A DNA stretch of 64,000 nt. Origin: Streptomyces corallincola. GTDB lineage: Bacteria; Actinomycetota; Actinomycetes; Streptomycetales; Streptomycetaceae. Positions 6,417-14,723 of the stretch are shown in pieces; within the stretch, counting starts at the first letter, position 1, and every line of letters starts with the position of its first letter. The position numbers and the translations under genes are program-made. The notes below the pieces were generated by a model that saw only the letters and a list, made by a program, of their open reading frames with translations, ran no database searches and was not told where the DNA came from. The DNA lies in contig NZ_JAHRXF010000024.1 in NCBI RefSeq assembly GCF_019104725.1, positions 1 through 64,000 on the forward strand, written 5' to 3'.

Positions 6417-7130
6417 CTACGACCCCGCCGCCGAGGACGGGATTTCCTCCAGGTTGCCCGCCGAGACGAGGGCGGGGACGGCCGGGGTGGTCAGGTACTG
6501 CTGGCCGAGGCCGGGCTGGCCGAACCAGGGGCGGATGGGGCCGGCCTGGACGGTGAAGGACTTGGTGACGCGGTACAGGTGGTAGTTGTACGCGGGGGAC
6601 GTGGTGTTGTACGCGTCCAGGTTGGTGGGCGGGATGGCGCGCTGGGCGTACGGAGTGCCCGCCGGGGCCAGGAAGTTGCCGCGTCCGCTGCCGAACAGGT
6701 CCACCAGCGTGCCGACTTGGAGGGTCTTGTCGGACTGGACGGGGCGGCCGTCGCGCAGCACGAAGCCGTTGTTGTCCGGGTACCACCAGCCGGACTTGTT
6801 CTGCTGGTCGGTCTGCCAGTAGCAGCCGAGGAACCAGTAGCGCGAGGTGCCGTCCTGCGGGCTGTAGCCCCGCAGCATCCGCGCGACCGGCCCGGAGGAC
6901 GGCAGCGTGCTCGGGCCGAGCCGCCAGTCGTCGCCGTAGTACGCCTCAAGTCCCGTCGGCGGGGCGGTCGTCGTGCTCGCCGCGCGGTGCGTGACCGGGC
7001 AGTCCCGGCCGCCACCGTGCGTGTGCACCGGCGTGGCCGCCCGCGCGGGCGCCGGGGTGATGCCGAGCAGCAGCAGCGTCGAGGCGAGCGCGCTCATGAC
7101 GAGACGGCGCAACAGCCGCGTCCGGGTCAT
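6417..7130 (-). CDS. Secreted TNT-domain protein, probable NAD(P)+ glycohydrolase
   Basis: 237-aa exported protein. ATG 7130 is followed by a signal peptide (TRTRLLRRLVMSALASTLLL, then GITPAPARA with cleavage after ARA, about residue 30). The remainder matches the tuberculosis necrotizing toxin (TNT/DUF4237) fold from end to end: VGTLVDLFGSGRGNFLAPAG, TPYAQRAIPP, YHLYRVTKSF, QAGPIRPWFGQPGLGQQY and the terminal NLEEIPSS. TNT of Mycobacterium CpnT hydrolyses NAD+ using a His and a C-terminal-region Gln. Candidate equivalents here are the His in YNYHLYRV and the Gln in GLGQQY. The insertion GCYWQTDQQNKSGWWYPDNN in the N-terminal part is typical of stand-alone secreted versions. No immunity-factor gene is recognisable next to it. 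Longer upstream starts would precede the signal peptide and are rejected. Confidence 0.88.
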   Translation of the reverse strand: MTRTRLLRRLVMSALASTLLLLGITPAPARAATPVHTHGGGRDCPVTHRAASTTTAPPTGLEAYYGDDWRLGPSTLPSSGPVARMLRGYSPQDGTSRYWFLGCYWQTDQQNKSGWWYPDNNGFVLRDGRPVQSDKTLQVGTLVDLFGSGRGNFLAPAGTPYAQRAIPPTNLDAYNTTSPAYNYHLYRVTKSFTVQAGPIRPWFGQPGLGQQYLTTPAVPALVSAGNLEEIPSSAAGS

Positions 7131-7408
7131 CCGGGTCCCTTCTCCTGCGGTGCCCACGGCGGTACGGCACCGGTCATGTGTCGGTCGGCCGCGCGAAGGG
7201 GTCTCCCTCGTCCGGCTCGACGGATTCATGCGCCGGTGCGGGCCGCCCGGGTCACGTCCCGCGGACCCGGCCACCCGGACGGAGCAGCAAAAGACCTCGG
7301 GCAGCCGTACGGGGTGCTACAGCACCGGTGGCGTGCCTCGGGTGCGGGCGGGCGCGGACGGTGCACAGTTGCCGTACCGGACCGCGACCACCACCCCAGG
7401 AGGCCCCC

Positions 7409-8182
7409 ATGCTCGGCACCGACTTCCGTGTCGGCTCACCCGTCTGGCTCGATCTCGGCAGCCCCGACCAGGAGGCGGCGGTGGGCTTCTACGGGGCCGT
7501 TTTCGGGTGGCGGTACGAGTCGCTGGGGGCGGAGGCCGGGGGTTACGGGCTGTTCCGGCTCGGCGGGCGGGTCGTCGCCGGGATCGGGCCGCTGACGGAG
7601 GAGGGGGCGGCGTCGGCCTGGACCACGTACTTCCGCTGCGCCGACGCCGAGGCGGCCGTGCGCGCGGTGCGGGCGGGCGGCGGCGAGGTGCGGTACGGGC
7701 CGGTGAGCCTCGGTGCGGGCACGATGGCGCAGGTCAGCGACCCGGAGGGGGCCCGGTTCGCGGTGCTGGAGGGCGGGGGCGGGCTGGAGGTGACCTCCGC
7801 GGGCAACGCGCTGGTCTGGGCCGAGCTGCACAGCGCCGACCCCGAGGCGGCGATCCGCTTCTACCAGGGGCTGTTCGGCTGGCGGTACGCCGATCTGCCC
7901 GCGCCCGGCCTGACGTACCGGGTGCTGAGCATCGCGGAGGGCGACCAGGAGGACGGCACCTTCGGGGGCGCCGCTCCGCTCCAGGGCGAGCAGGGCATGT
8001 CCCGCTGGGTGCCGTACTTCGCGGTGGCCGACGCGGACACGGTCGTCACGGCGGTACGGGCGGCCGGCGGCACGGTGCTGATGCCCGCCGCCGACGTCCC
8101 GGAGGCGGGCCGGGTCGCCCTGCTCACCGACCCGGCGGGCGCCGTGTTCGCCGTGCTCAAGCCCGATCCCCGACAGGCGTGA
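7409..8182 (+). CDS. Tandem VOC (glyoxalase/bleomycin-resistance) family protein
   Basis: 257-aa cytoplasmic protein made of two VOC modules (about residues 5-120 and 128-252). Each begins with a Phe/Tyr-x-G-x-[LV]FGW signature (VGFYGAVFGWRY and IRFYQGLFGWRY) and ends with DPEGARFAVLE or DPAGAVFAVLK. VOC proteins hold a divalent metal or small hydrophobic ligand in paired beta-alpha-beta-beta-beta units. Fused pairs like this are common in Streptomyces as lyase- or antibiotic-binding-like proteins, without a fixed substrate. The start at ATG 7409 has a strong ribosome-binding site (CCAGGAGG) 6 bases upstream. It is divergent from the TNT gene across a 278-bp gap in which I saw no clear operator. 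Confidence 0.85.
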   Translation: MLGTDFRVGSPVWLDLGSPDQEAAVGFYGAVFGWRYESLGAEAGGYGLFRLGGRVVAGIGPLTEEGAASAWTTYFRCADAEAAVRAVRAGGGEVRYGPVSLGAGTMAQVSDPEGARFAVLEGGGGLEVTSAGNALVWAELHSADPEAAIRFYQGLFGWRYADLPAPGLTYRVLSIAEGDQEDGTFGGAAPLQGEQGMSRWVPYFAVADADTVVTAVRAAGGTVLMPAADVPEAGRVALLTDPAGAVFAVLKPDPRQA

Positions 8183-8234
8183 GCCGGGAGGCGGGGGGGC
8201 GGGAGGGTTGAGCCGACAGGCGTGCCAACTCCCG

Positions 8235-8768
8235 CTAGATTTCTACCTCTTCCCGCAGGACGGCGTACATCACCATGTCCCGCCACGCACCGGACCGGAA
8301 GCACGCGCCGCGCAGTACGCCCTCGCGGGTGAACCCGGCCTTCTCCAGGGCGCGTTGCTCGGGGACGTTCACCGACTCGGTGCTTGCCTCGACACGGTTG
8401 ACCTTGGTGTGGGCGAACAGGTAGCGGGTGAGGAGGAGTTGGGCGCGGCTGCCGTAGCCCTTGCCGCGTTCCGCGGTGAGCAGGGCGATGCCGATGTTCC
8501 AGCACGGGGAGGCCGGGCCGCGCAGCGTCTCGCGCCACTGGACCTCCCCGACGAGGCGGTCGTCACCGGCCGCCGCGACGGCCAGCCGTCCACCGTGCTC
8601 GGTGAGGAAACCGGGGTCGTGCCAGAGCTTCCTGAGCTGCCCCGGATTACGGAACCCGAAGAACCCCAGCTCACCGGCTTCCGCCGGATCGCCGTACAGC
8701 CGCTCCAGCGCGGGCAGGTCGGACTCGGCGACGGGGCGCAGACGGACGGGCTCGTGTCGATCAGGCAT
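8235..8768 (-). CDS. GNAT acetyltransferase, RimJ/RimL type
   Basis: 177-aa enzyme with full-length Acetyltransf_3 organisation: MPDRHEPVRLRPVAESDLPA (first strand and helix), ECW-type SPCWNIGIALLTAERGKGYG with the acetyl-CoA loop (ERGKGYGS), LFAHTKVNRVEASTESVNVP, EQRALEKAGFTREGVLR and the terminal WRDMVMYAVLREE. RimJ/RimL-type enzymes acetylate N-termini or small amines, and the acceptor here is not evident. It converges on the VOC gene and stands alone. Confidence 0.88.
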   Translation of the reverse strand: MPDRHEPVRLRPVAESDLPALERLYGDPAEAGELGFFGFRNPGQLRKLWHDPGFLTEHGGRLAVAAAGDDRLVGEVQWRETLRGPASPCWNIGIALLTAERGKGYGSRAQLLLTRYLFAHTKVNRVEASTESVNVPEQRALEKAGFTREGVLRGACFRSGAWRDMVMYAVLREEVEI

Positions 8769-8891
8769 ACCCGCAGGTTATGCGGGAGCGGCGGGCCGGT
8801 CCGCCGCCGGGCACGCCGGTGCGGCCTCCGGGACTCGCGGGAGTTCCGGGGGCCGCGCCGGGCGGTACAACTCGCCTGTGGAGAGGGGGCG

Positions 8892-9845
8892 TTACTCGTC
8901 GCCCTGGTCCAGGGTCTGGACCGGGCGGGTACGGCCCGGTTCCGGGGCCTCCTTCTCACGGGCGCGCGCCACCAGGACGTCGCCGATGAAGAGGTCGTAG
9001 ATCAGGATGCCGATCACGCCGCCCACCAGGGGTCCGACGATGGGCACCCACCAGTAGTTGCTGTAGGCCCCGGCCACTGTGCCGGGGAAGGCCAGGCTGT
9101 CCCAGCCGGCCAGCCAGGTGAACAGGCGGGGGCCGAAGTCGCGGGCCGGGTTGATGGCGTAACCCGCGTTCGCGCCGAAGGACATGCCGATCGCGGCGAC
9201 CGCGAAGCCCACCATCAGCGGGCCGAGGTTGGCCTTCACCGCCTGGTTGCGCAGGTCGATGATGGCGGCCACGAACATGACCAGGAAGCCGGTGCCGACG
9301 ATCTGGTCGATCAGCGGGCCCCAGATGCCGCCGTGGAAGAACGGCGCCGGGAAGGTGGCGAAGATCGAGAACGTGGCGTTGGTGTGCCCGTTCACCTTCG
9401 GTCCGGTCGCCACCGCGTCGTAGGCGTCGATCGCGTTGTGGTAGACGAGATAGACCAGCGCCGCGCCCACGAAGGCGCCCACGACCTGCGCGAACACGTA
9501 CGGGATCACCTTGGCCCAGGAGAAGCCGCGGCGCACGGCCATCGCCAGGGTGACCGCCGGGTTCAGATGGGCGCCACTGACGCCACCGGCGACGTAGACG
9601 CCGAAGACGACGGCGAAGCACCAGCCGAAGGCGATCAGCAGCCAGTCCCCGGCCGCCAGGAAAATCGTCGTGGGCGTCGCGGCCCGGCCCGATCCCGGCA
9701 GCGCGGCGACCGCCATCGCGACCACACCGCAGCCGAACGCGATGATGATGAACGTTCCGAGGAACTCCGCAACACACTCGCCCAGGAGTCCGGCACGGGC
9801 CCTGAGCCGGGAGGGTTTGACGATCGGAGAGATTTCGACAGCCAT
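8892..9845 (-). CDS. glpF: Aquaglyceroporin (MIP family), GlpF-like
   Basis: 317-aa inner-membrane channel with six predicted helices and the two half-helix NPA motifs at about residues 95-97 (GAHLNPAV) and 232-234 (YAINPARDFGPR). The Asp after the second NPAR marks glycerol-facilitator rather than strict water channels, and the loop before it (SFGANAGYAINPARD) fits. Facilitated diffusion of glycerol and small polyols across the membrane is expected. ATG 9845 was chosen over upstream frames because an AAGGGGGCC site precedes it. It is unusual in lacking neighbouring glycerol kinase or dehydrogenase genes, so its metabolic partner must be encoded elsewhere. The upstream 222 bp contain AT-rich TGTTCACGTTGG-type sequence that might hold an operator. 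Confidence 0.85.
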   Translation of the reverse strand: MAVEISPIVKPSRLRARAGLLGECVAEFLGTFIIIAFGCGVVAMAVAALPGSGRAATPTTIFLAAGDWLLIAFGWCFAVVFGVYVAGGVSGAHLNPAVTLAMAVRRGFSWAKVIPYVFAQVVGAFVGAALVYLVYHNAIDAYDAVATGPKVNGHTNATFSIFATFPAPFFHGGIWGPLIDQIVGTGFLVMFVAAIIDLRNQAVKANLGPLMVGFAVAAIGMSFGANAGYAINPARDFGPRLFTWLAGWDSLAFPGTVAGAYSNYWWVPIVGPLVGGVIGILIYDLFIGDVLVARAREKEAPEPGRTRPVQTLDQGDE

Positions 9846-10067
9846 TGCGGCCCCCTTGATAGAGAGCAAATGCGGCCAACGTGAACATATTGGCTCACAA
9901 ATGGTCATCACGCAGGGCGAAGCGATCTCCGTCCCGAGGGGACCGGAAACGGGGCTGGTGGGGGCCGCACGGCAGCCAGGTACGCCCCGGTGCGCCCTCG
10001 GCAGGGAGTCCGTACGCCCCCGCAGGGCGAGCCGGTACGGCGGCCCCGCACTGCGGCCCCCCGCCGC

Positions 10068-10763
10068 TCAGCTGTCCAGGTCGTCCGCGTAGTGCCGGAA
10101 CCCCGTGCGGTCGCAGTGCAGGCCCCACAGGGTCTCGGCGAGGATCGCGGGGTCCTTGCGGACGTGGCCGGGGACGATGGCGCCCGGAATGATCAGCTGG
10201 GAGACGTGGATGCCCTCGGGGGCGAGGCGTTCGTGCAGCAGATGGGCGTACGCGCTCTCGGCGGCGAACGCGACCGAGGTCCCGGCCCGCTCCGGGTGGG
10301 GTACGGCGGCGGTCCCGCCGTTGACGAACAGCAGCGTGCCGCGCCCCCGCTCCCGCATGCCGGGCAGCACCTCGCGCACGGCCGCGACCGCGCCGTACAC
10401 CGAGAACTCGATCGGGCCGAGCAGGTCGCGCGGGCCGGTCTCCAGCACCGGGCGCATGAAGTCGCGGTGTGGGGCGGGGCTGTACTGGAGGATCTCGACC
10501 GGGCCGAGGTCGGCGGCGGCGGCGCCGAGCGCGTCGGTCAGTTGCTCGGCGTCGCGCACGTCGGCGGTGTAGCCGCGCGCGGGGACGCCGTCGGCGGCCA
10601 GGTCGGCGACGAGGGCGTCCAGCCGGGCGCGGTCGCGGGCGACCAGGCCGACGCCGTACCCCTCACGGCCGAAGCGGCGGGCGACGGCCGCGCCGAGGCC
10701 CGGTCCGGCTCCCACGACGACGATGCTCCCGCCGCCGTCACCGGTGTCGTTGCTGCTGCTCAT
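10068..10763 (-). CDS. SDR-family protein with altered catalytic residues
   Basis: 231-aa Rossmann-fold protein. The nucleotide-binding motif VVVGAGPGLGAAVARRFGRE is at residues 15-34, Arg for NADP in VARDRARLDAL, Asp in TADVRDAEQL, and LLFVNGGTAAV stands where the catalytic Ser strand belongs. The usual Tyr-x-x-x-Lys is replaced by SVAFAAESAYAHLL (Phe and Glu at the expected positions), so classical dehydrogenase chemistry is doubtful. The tail differs from standard SDRs (HVRKDPAILAETLWGLHCDR). ATG 10763 is in a serine-rich start (MSSSNDTGDGGG). Likely a nucleotide-binding or atypical oxidoreductase. Its partner is unknown, and it is a single gene. Confidence 0.8.
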   Translation of the reverse strand: MSSSNDTGDGGGSIVVVGAGPGLGAAVARRFGREGYGVGLVARDRARLDALVADLAADGVPARGYTADVRDAEQLTDALGAAAADLGPVEILQYSPAPHRDFMRPVLETGPRDLLGPIEFSVYGAVAAVREVLPGMRERGRGTLLFVNGGTAAVPHPERAGTSVAFAAESAYAHLLHERLAPEGIHVSQLIIPGAIVPGHVRKDPAILAETLWGLHCDRTGFRHYADDLDS

Positions 10764-10905
10764 GGGCGCGTCCTTCCCCTCGCGGTGGGTGCGCGGCGGT
10801 GGGCGCGCACGGGCGCGTCCTGTCGCCTCACGGCGCACGGCACCACCAGTGCCCACGTGCGGCCCGCCGCACACCCGGACGCGGCGGGCGGGGGTCGGGC
10901 GCGGG

Positions 10906-11667
10906 TCAGGCCATCCAGAAGAAGACGGCCGTCATCCGCTTCTCCTCCAGCGTCGTACCGCAGTAACCGGTCGCGCTGTGCACGAGGTTGGCGTTGTAGA
11001 GGAGCAGGCGGTTGTACGCATGCGGGACGCGGACGTCCTCCTCGAAGGCGTCCGGGGCGACGAAGCGGGTGCCGAGGGCATCGACGAGGCTGGTGTGCGG
11101 GGCCTGGACGACGTTGCCGCCGAGCCGTCCGCCGGGCAGGGACTGCCGGTAGAAGGCGGTGCCGCAGTCCTTGGGGGCGGTGGGGTTGAGGTAGAGCACG
11201 GCCGCGTACCGGCACAGCGCGCGGGAGTCGGTGTGCGGGCGGGGCTCGCTCTCCCCGGCGCCGACGACCTGGACGCAGTTGTGGTTGAGGGTGCCGCCGC
11301 CGGGCGCGCTCCGCACCCACAGCTCCTTCGCACGGGTCGCCTGCCGCACCAGCCTCTCCACGCGGGCGAGTTCGGCGGGCTCCAGGCCGGGCGTGGCGCG
11401 CAGTCCGGGCCAGGTCTGGCTGGTGTACGGGTAGCCCTCGGCCCAGTCGTCCTTGGCGAGGCAGCGTGCGCGGACGGCGTCCACGTCGGGCAGGACGTCG
11501 TCCAGGACCCAGTAGTCGCGGCCCTTCGTGGGCTTGCGGTAGGGCAGGACCGGGAGGGCGGCGGGCGGCCGGGCCGCGGCCGGGTTCGCGCGGAGCGGCT
11601 GGGCTGCGGGCGCCGTGGGGAGGGGGAGCTGTGCTGCGGGCGCCTTCGTGGGGGGCTGCGGCTGCAT
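10906..11667 (-). CDS. DUF6445-like protein, probable 2OG-Fe(II) oxygenase fold
   Basis: 253-aa cytoplasmic protein starting at ATG 11667 with a Pro/Ala-rich N-terminal 45 residues, then PYRKPTKGRDYWVLDDVLPD. A cupin-type iron site can be read: His-x-Asp in EPRPHTDSRALCRYAAVLYL, a distal His in YNANLVHSATGYCG and an Arg two strands on (EEKRMTAVFF), as in 2-oxoglutarate/Fe(II) oxygenases and proline hydroxylases. The overall layout fits what I remember of DUF6445. No biosynthetic genes surround it, so the substrate is unknown. Earlier in-frame starts are rejected because they only extend the low-complexity N-terminus. Confidence 0.65.
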   Translation of the reverse strand: MQPQPPTKAPAAQLPLPTAPAAQPLRANPAAARPPAALPVLPYRKPTKGRDYWVLDDVLPDVDAVRARCLAKDDWAEGYPYTSQTWPGLRATPGLEPAELARVERLVRQATRAKELWVRSAPGGGTLNHNCVQVVGAGESEPRPHTDSRALCRYAAVLYLNPTAPKDCGTAFYRQSLPGGRLGGNVVQAPHTSLVDALGTRFVAPDAFEEDVRVPHAYNRLLLYNANLVHSATGYCGTTLEEKRMTAVFFWMA

Positions 11668-11893
11668 GCCGCGAATGTAGGCGGCGCCCGGCCCGGCCCT
11701 CTCCCGCGCTCCGGTCAACCTTTCCTCAACCGTTCGCCATGAATCCCAACAGCCGGTCATCGCAGTGGTGTTGGGCGTCTAGTCGGCGCCGGGGAGACTT
11801 TTTACCCGTTCCCTTCGAGACGAACGGCGTCCGCGTCCGTACTGCACGGCGATCGAACCGTCCGCGCGGACGGGACCACGACCAGGAGGCACG

Positions 11894-12775
11894 GTGCGCT
11901 TTTCGCGGAACGCGACGGGAACGCTCTTCGTGGGCGGCGCGATGGCCCTCACGCTCGGCGCGCTCGCCTATCCGAGCATGCTCGGCCTGAACACGGTGTC
12001 CAGCTCGCCGTCGCGGATCATCGCCCAGACCCAGTGGGGGCCGCTGACCGAGGGCGACCGGGACTTCGTGGTGAAGGTCCGGGCGGCCGGGCTCTGGGAG
12101 TACCCGGTCGGGCAGATCGGACTCCAGAAGGGCACCGGCAAGGCGGTGCTCACGGCGAGCCGCCACCTGATCGACGGGCACTCGGCGCTGGACGCGAGCT
12201 GCCGCAAGATCGCGCCGATGCTGAACATCACGCTGCCCAACATCGCCAGCCCCCAACAGGAGGGCTTCGTCAACCAGTTGAAGAGCGACAGTGGCAAGCA
12301 GTTCGACATCGACTTCGCCAACATCCTCCGGATGACCCACGGTTCGATCTTCAACACGATCGCCAAGGTCCGCTCCACCACCAAGAACTCGCTGGTGCGG
12401 GCGCTGGCCGACCAGGCCAACGACACGGTGCTCGACCACATCACGGTGATGGAGAAGACGGGTCTGGTGGACTTCGACCAGACCCTGTTCCAGCAGACCA
12501 CCCCGCCCAAGCTGCCCGACACCGACCTCACCCCGCCGCCCCCGCCCGCCGGACAGCCCGAGATCGTCCTCACCCCGCCCCCGAACGCCACCTCGACCCC
12601 GCTGAACCTGGGCGCGCTGGTGGGCGGGGACGGCGGGACCGGCAACGGCGGCGGGAACGGGAACGGCGGCGGAAACGGGAACGGCGGGGGTGCCGGGGAG
12701 GCGCCCCCGGACCCGAACACGACGCCGAACCCCGGCACGACCCCGAACCCCGGCACGACCCCGACCGTCGGCTGA
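11894..12775 (+). CDS. Secreted DUF4142-type protein with Gly/Pro-rich tail
   Basis: 293-aa exported protein with GTG start at 11894 and a strong CCAGGAGG site 4 bases upstream. The signal or anchor segment is TGTLFVGGAMALTLGALAYP. Residues 45-200 are helical and fit DUF4142 (LTEGDRDFVVKVRAAGLWEY, GKAVLTASRHLIDGHSALDA, GKQFDIDFANILRMTHGSIF, HITVMEKTGLV). This is a ferritin-like-bundle domain found in extracytoplasmic proteins of unknown role. From 200 on the protein is Pro- and Gly-rich with GGGNGN units and NPGTTP repeats, probably spanning the cell wall. It converges on the alpha-glucosidase gene, with a hairpin between. Confidence 0.8.
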   Translation: MRFSRNATGTLFVGGAMALTLGALAYPSMLGLNTVSSSPSRIIAQTQWGPLTEGDRDFVVKVRAAGLWEYPVGQIGLQKGTGKAVLTASRHLIDGHSALDASCRKIAPMLNITLPNIASPQQEGFVNQLKSDSGKQFDIDFANILRMTHGSIFNTIAKVRSTTKNSLVRALADQANDTVLDHITVMEKTGLVDFDQTLFQQTTPPKLPDTDLTPPPPPAGQPEIVLTPPPNATSTPLNLGALVGGDGGTGNGGGNGNGGGNGNGGGAGEAPPDPNTTPNPGTTPNPGTTPTVG

Positions 12776-12852
12776 CCCCCGGCACCCCGCACCGCCCGCA
12801 CCGCCCGCCCCGCACCCCCGCACCTCACGCCCCGCACCCCGTACCCACCGGC

Positions 12853-12896
12853 GCGCGGTCCGGTCGGCCGACCGGCCGGACCGCGCTCACCCTCCC
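12853..12896. terminator. Bidirectional hairpin between convergent genes
   Basis: GCGCGGTCCGGTCGG pairs with CCGGCCGGACCGCGC with one mismatch around a short centre. It sits between the convergent DUF4142 and alpha-glucosidase genes. Confidence 0.6.
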
Positions 12897-12909
12897 GAGG
12901 AACCGCCCG

Positions 12910-14568
12910 CTACGCCACCCACACCACGGTGTCCGGCGGCAGCACCTCCGTCCCCGGCAGCGGCGAGCTGGCCAGCAGCACCTCGCCGGGCGGCAACGGC
13001 ACCGGTGCGCCGGAGCAGTTGGCGACGCAGCGCCAGCCGGGAGTGCGGGTGAAGTCCAGTACGCCGTCCAGCACTTGGGGCGTCCAGGTGAGGGTCTCGC
13101 CCTCCAGCAGCTTGCGGCGCAGCCGGAGCGCGGTGCGGTACAGCTCCAGCGTCGAGCCCTCGACCCCGCTCTGCGCCTCGACGGCGTACGCCGCGAAGGA
13201 CTCCGGCTGCGGCAGCCAGGCACCGCCCGACCCGAAGCCGTACGAGGGGCCGCCGGGTGTCCAGGGTAGCGGCACCCGGCAGCCGTCGCGGCCCTTGCGG
13301 ACATGGCCGGTCTGCTCCCAGATCGGGTCCTGGAGGACCTCGGTGGGCAGGTCCGCGACCTCGGGCAGGCCCAGTTCCTCGCCCTGGTAGAGGTAGGCGG
13401 AGCCGGGCAGCGCCAGCATCAGCAGGGTCGCGGCCCTGGCCCGGCGCAGCCCGGCGTCCCGGTCGATGGCGGGTGCCCGCCCGCCGCTCAGCAGCCAGGC
13501 GTTCTCGTCGGTGCCCGGCGGCAGCACCAGGCGGGAGGCGTGCCGGACCACGTCGTGGTTGGACAGCACCCAGGTGGCGGACGCACCGGCCGCGTGGGCG
13601 GTGGCGAGCGAGCCGGTGATGACGCGGCGCAGCTCGGCCGCGTCCCAACGGGTCACCAGATAACCGAAGTCGAACGCCTGCCCCAGCTCGTCGGGGCGGG
13701 CGTACAGGGCGCGGCGGGCGTCCGGCACCCAGGCCTCCGCGACGGCGGTGCGGGGCGGGGAGTAGGTGTCGAAGACGCGCCGCCAGTCCCGGTAGATCTC
13801 GTGCACCGCGTCCCGGTCCCAGTACGGATGGCTGCCGGGCGCCACACTGAGCAGGGCGTCCTCGCCGGTCGCGCCGAGGTTGCCGAGGTCGCGCAGCGGG
13901 TCGGTGAGGTCCTTGGCCAGCCCGTGGGCGACATCGACGCGGAAGCCGTCCACGCCCCGGTCGGACCAGAAGCGCAGCGTGGTCCGGAAGTCCTCCCGGA
14001 CCTCCTCGCTGTCCCAGTTCAGGTCGGGCTGCTGGGAGGCGAAGAGATGCAGATACCACTCGCCGTCCGCGACGCGCTGCCAGGCGCTGCCTCCGAACAC
14101 CGACTGCCAGTCGGTGGGCGGGAGTTCACCGTGGGCGCCCTTGCCTGGCCGGAAGACGTACCGCTCCCGCGCGGCCGATCCCGGCCCGGCCGCCAGCGCC
14201 TCCTGGAACCAGGCGTGCTGGTGCGAGGTGTGGTTGGGCACGAGGTCCACGACGACCTTCAGCCCCAGCCGGTGCGCCTCCGCCACCATCGCGTCGAAGT
14301 CCTCCAGCGTGCCGAGGCGCGGATCGACGTCCCGGTGGTCGGCCACGTCGTACCCGCCGTCGGCCAGTTCCGACGGGTAGAACGGGCTCAGCCACAGCGC
14401 GTCCACCCCGAGGGTCGCCAGGTGTCCCAGCCGTGCGGTGATGCCGCGCAGATCCCCCAGTCCGTCCCCGTCGGCGTCCGCGAAACTCCGGGGATACACC
14501 TGGTAGATGACGGCCTGGCGCCACCAGTCGGGGTTGCGGGAGGAGAGGTCGGCAGCGGGGCGGGTCAT
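12910..14568 (-). CDS. GH13 alpha-glucosidase (oligo-1,6-glucosidase-like)
   Basis: 552-aa cytoplasmic glycoside hydrolase. The (beta/alpha)8 barrel starts at DWWRQAVIYQVYPRSFADAD. GH13 conserved regions are all present: DLVPNHTS (region I), GFRVDVAHG with the nucleophile Asp (II), AVAEAWV with the acid/base Glu (III) and SNHDVVRH with the third Asp (IV). A small C-terminal beta domain ends VVWVA. It hydrolyses terminal alpha-1,4 or alpha-1,6 glucosyl units of maltose-type sugars taken up by an ABC importer, as AglA does in Streptomyces. ATG 14568 has GGAG 9 bases upstream, and the longer open frame to 15861 runs across the nucleoside hydrolase and is not real. No maltose transporter genes are visible here. 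Confidence 0.9.
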   Translation of the reverse strand: MTRPAADLSSRNPDWWRQAVIYQVYPRSFADADGDGLGDLRGITARLGHLATLGVDALWLSPFYPSELADGGYDVADHRDVDPRLGTLEDFDAMVAEAHRLGLKVVVDLVPNHTSHQHAWFQEALAAGPGSAARERYVFRPGKGAHGELPPTDWQSVFGGSAWQRVADGEWYLHLFASQQPDLNWDSEEVREDFRTTLRFWSDRGVDGFRVDVAHGLAKDLTDPLRDLGNLGATGEDALLSVAPGSHPYWDRDAVHEIYRDWRRVFDTYSPPRTAVAEAWVPDARRALYARPDELGQAFDFGYLVTRWDAAELRRVITGSLATAHAAGASATWVLSNHDVVRHASRLVLPPGTDENAWLLSGGRAPAIDRDAGLRRARAATLLMLALPGSAYLYQGEELGLPEVADLPTEVLQDPIWEQTGHVRKGRDGCRVPLPWTPGGPSYGFGSGGAWLPQPESFAAYAVEAQSGVEGSTLELYRTALRLRRKLLEGETLTWTPQVLDGVLDFTRTPGWRCVANCSGAPVPLPPGEVLLASSPLPGTEVLPPDTVVWVA

Positions 14569-14723
14569 ACGGGCTCCGATCGTCGGTCGCGGCGGGACTC
14601 CCGGAAAACCTGTCCACATCACCCGGAAAAGGAACCTTCGGGCGGCGGCGGGTGCGTGTCCGCCCGCCCGCCCGCGGCGGAGCCCGCGGTGCGGGACTGA
14701 GCGTCCGCGGGCCGCCGCGTCGG

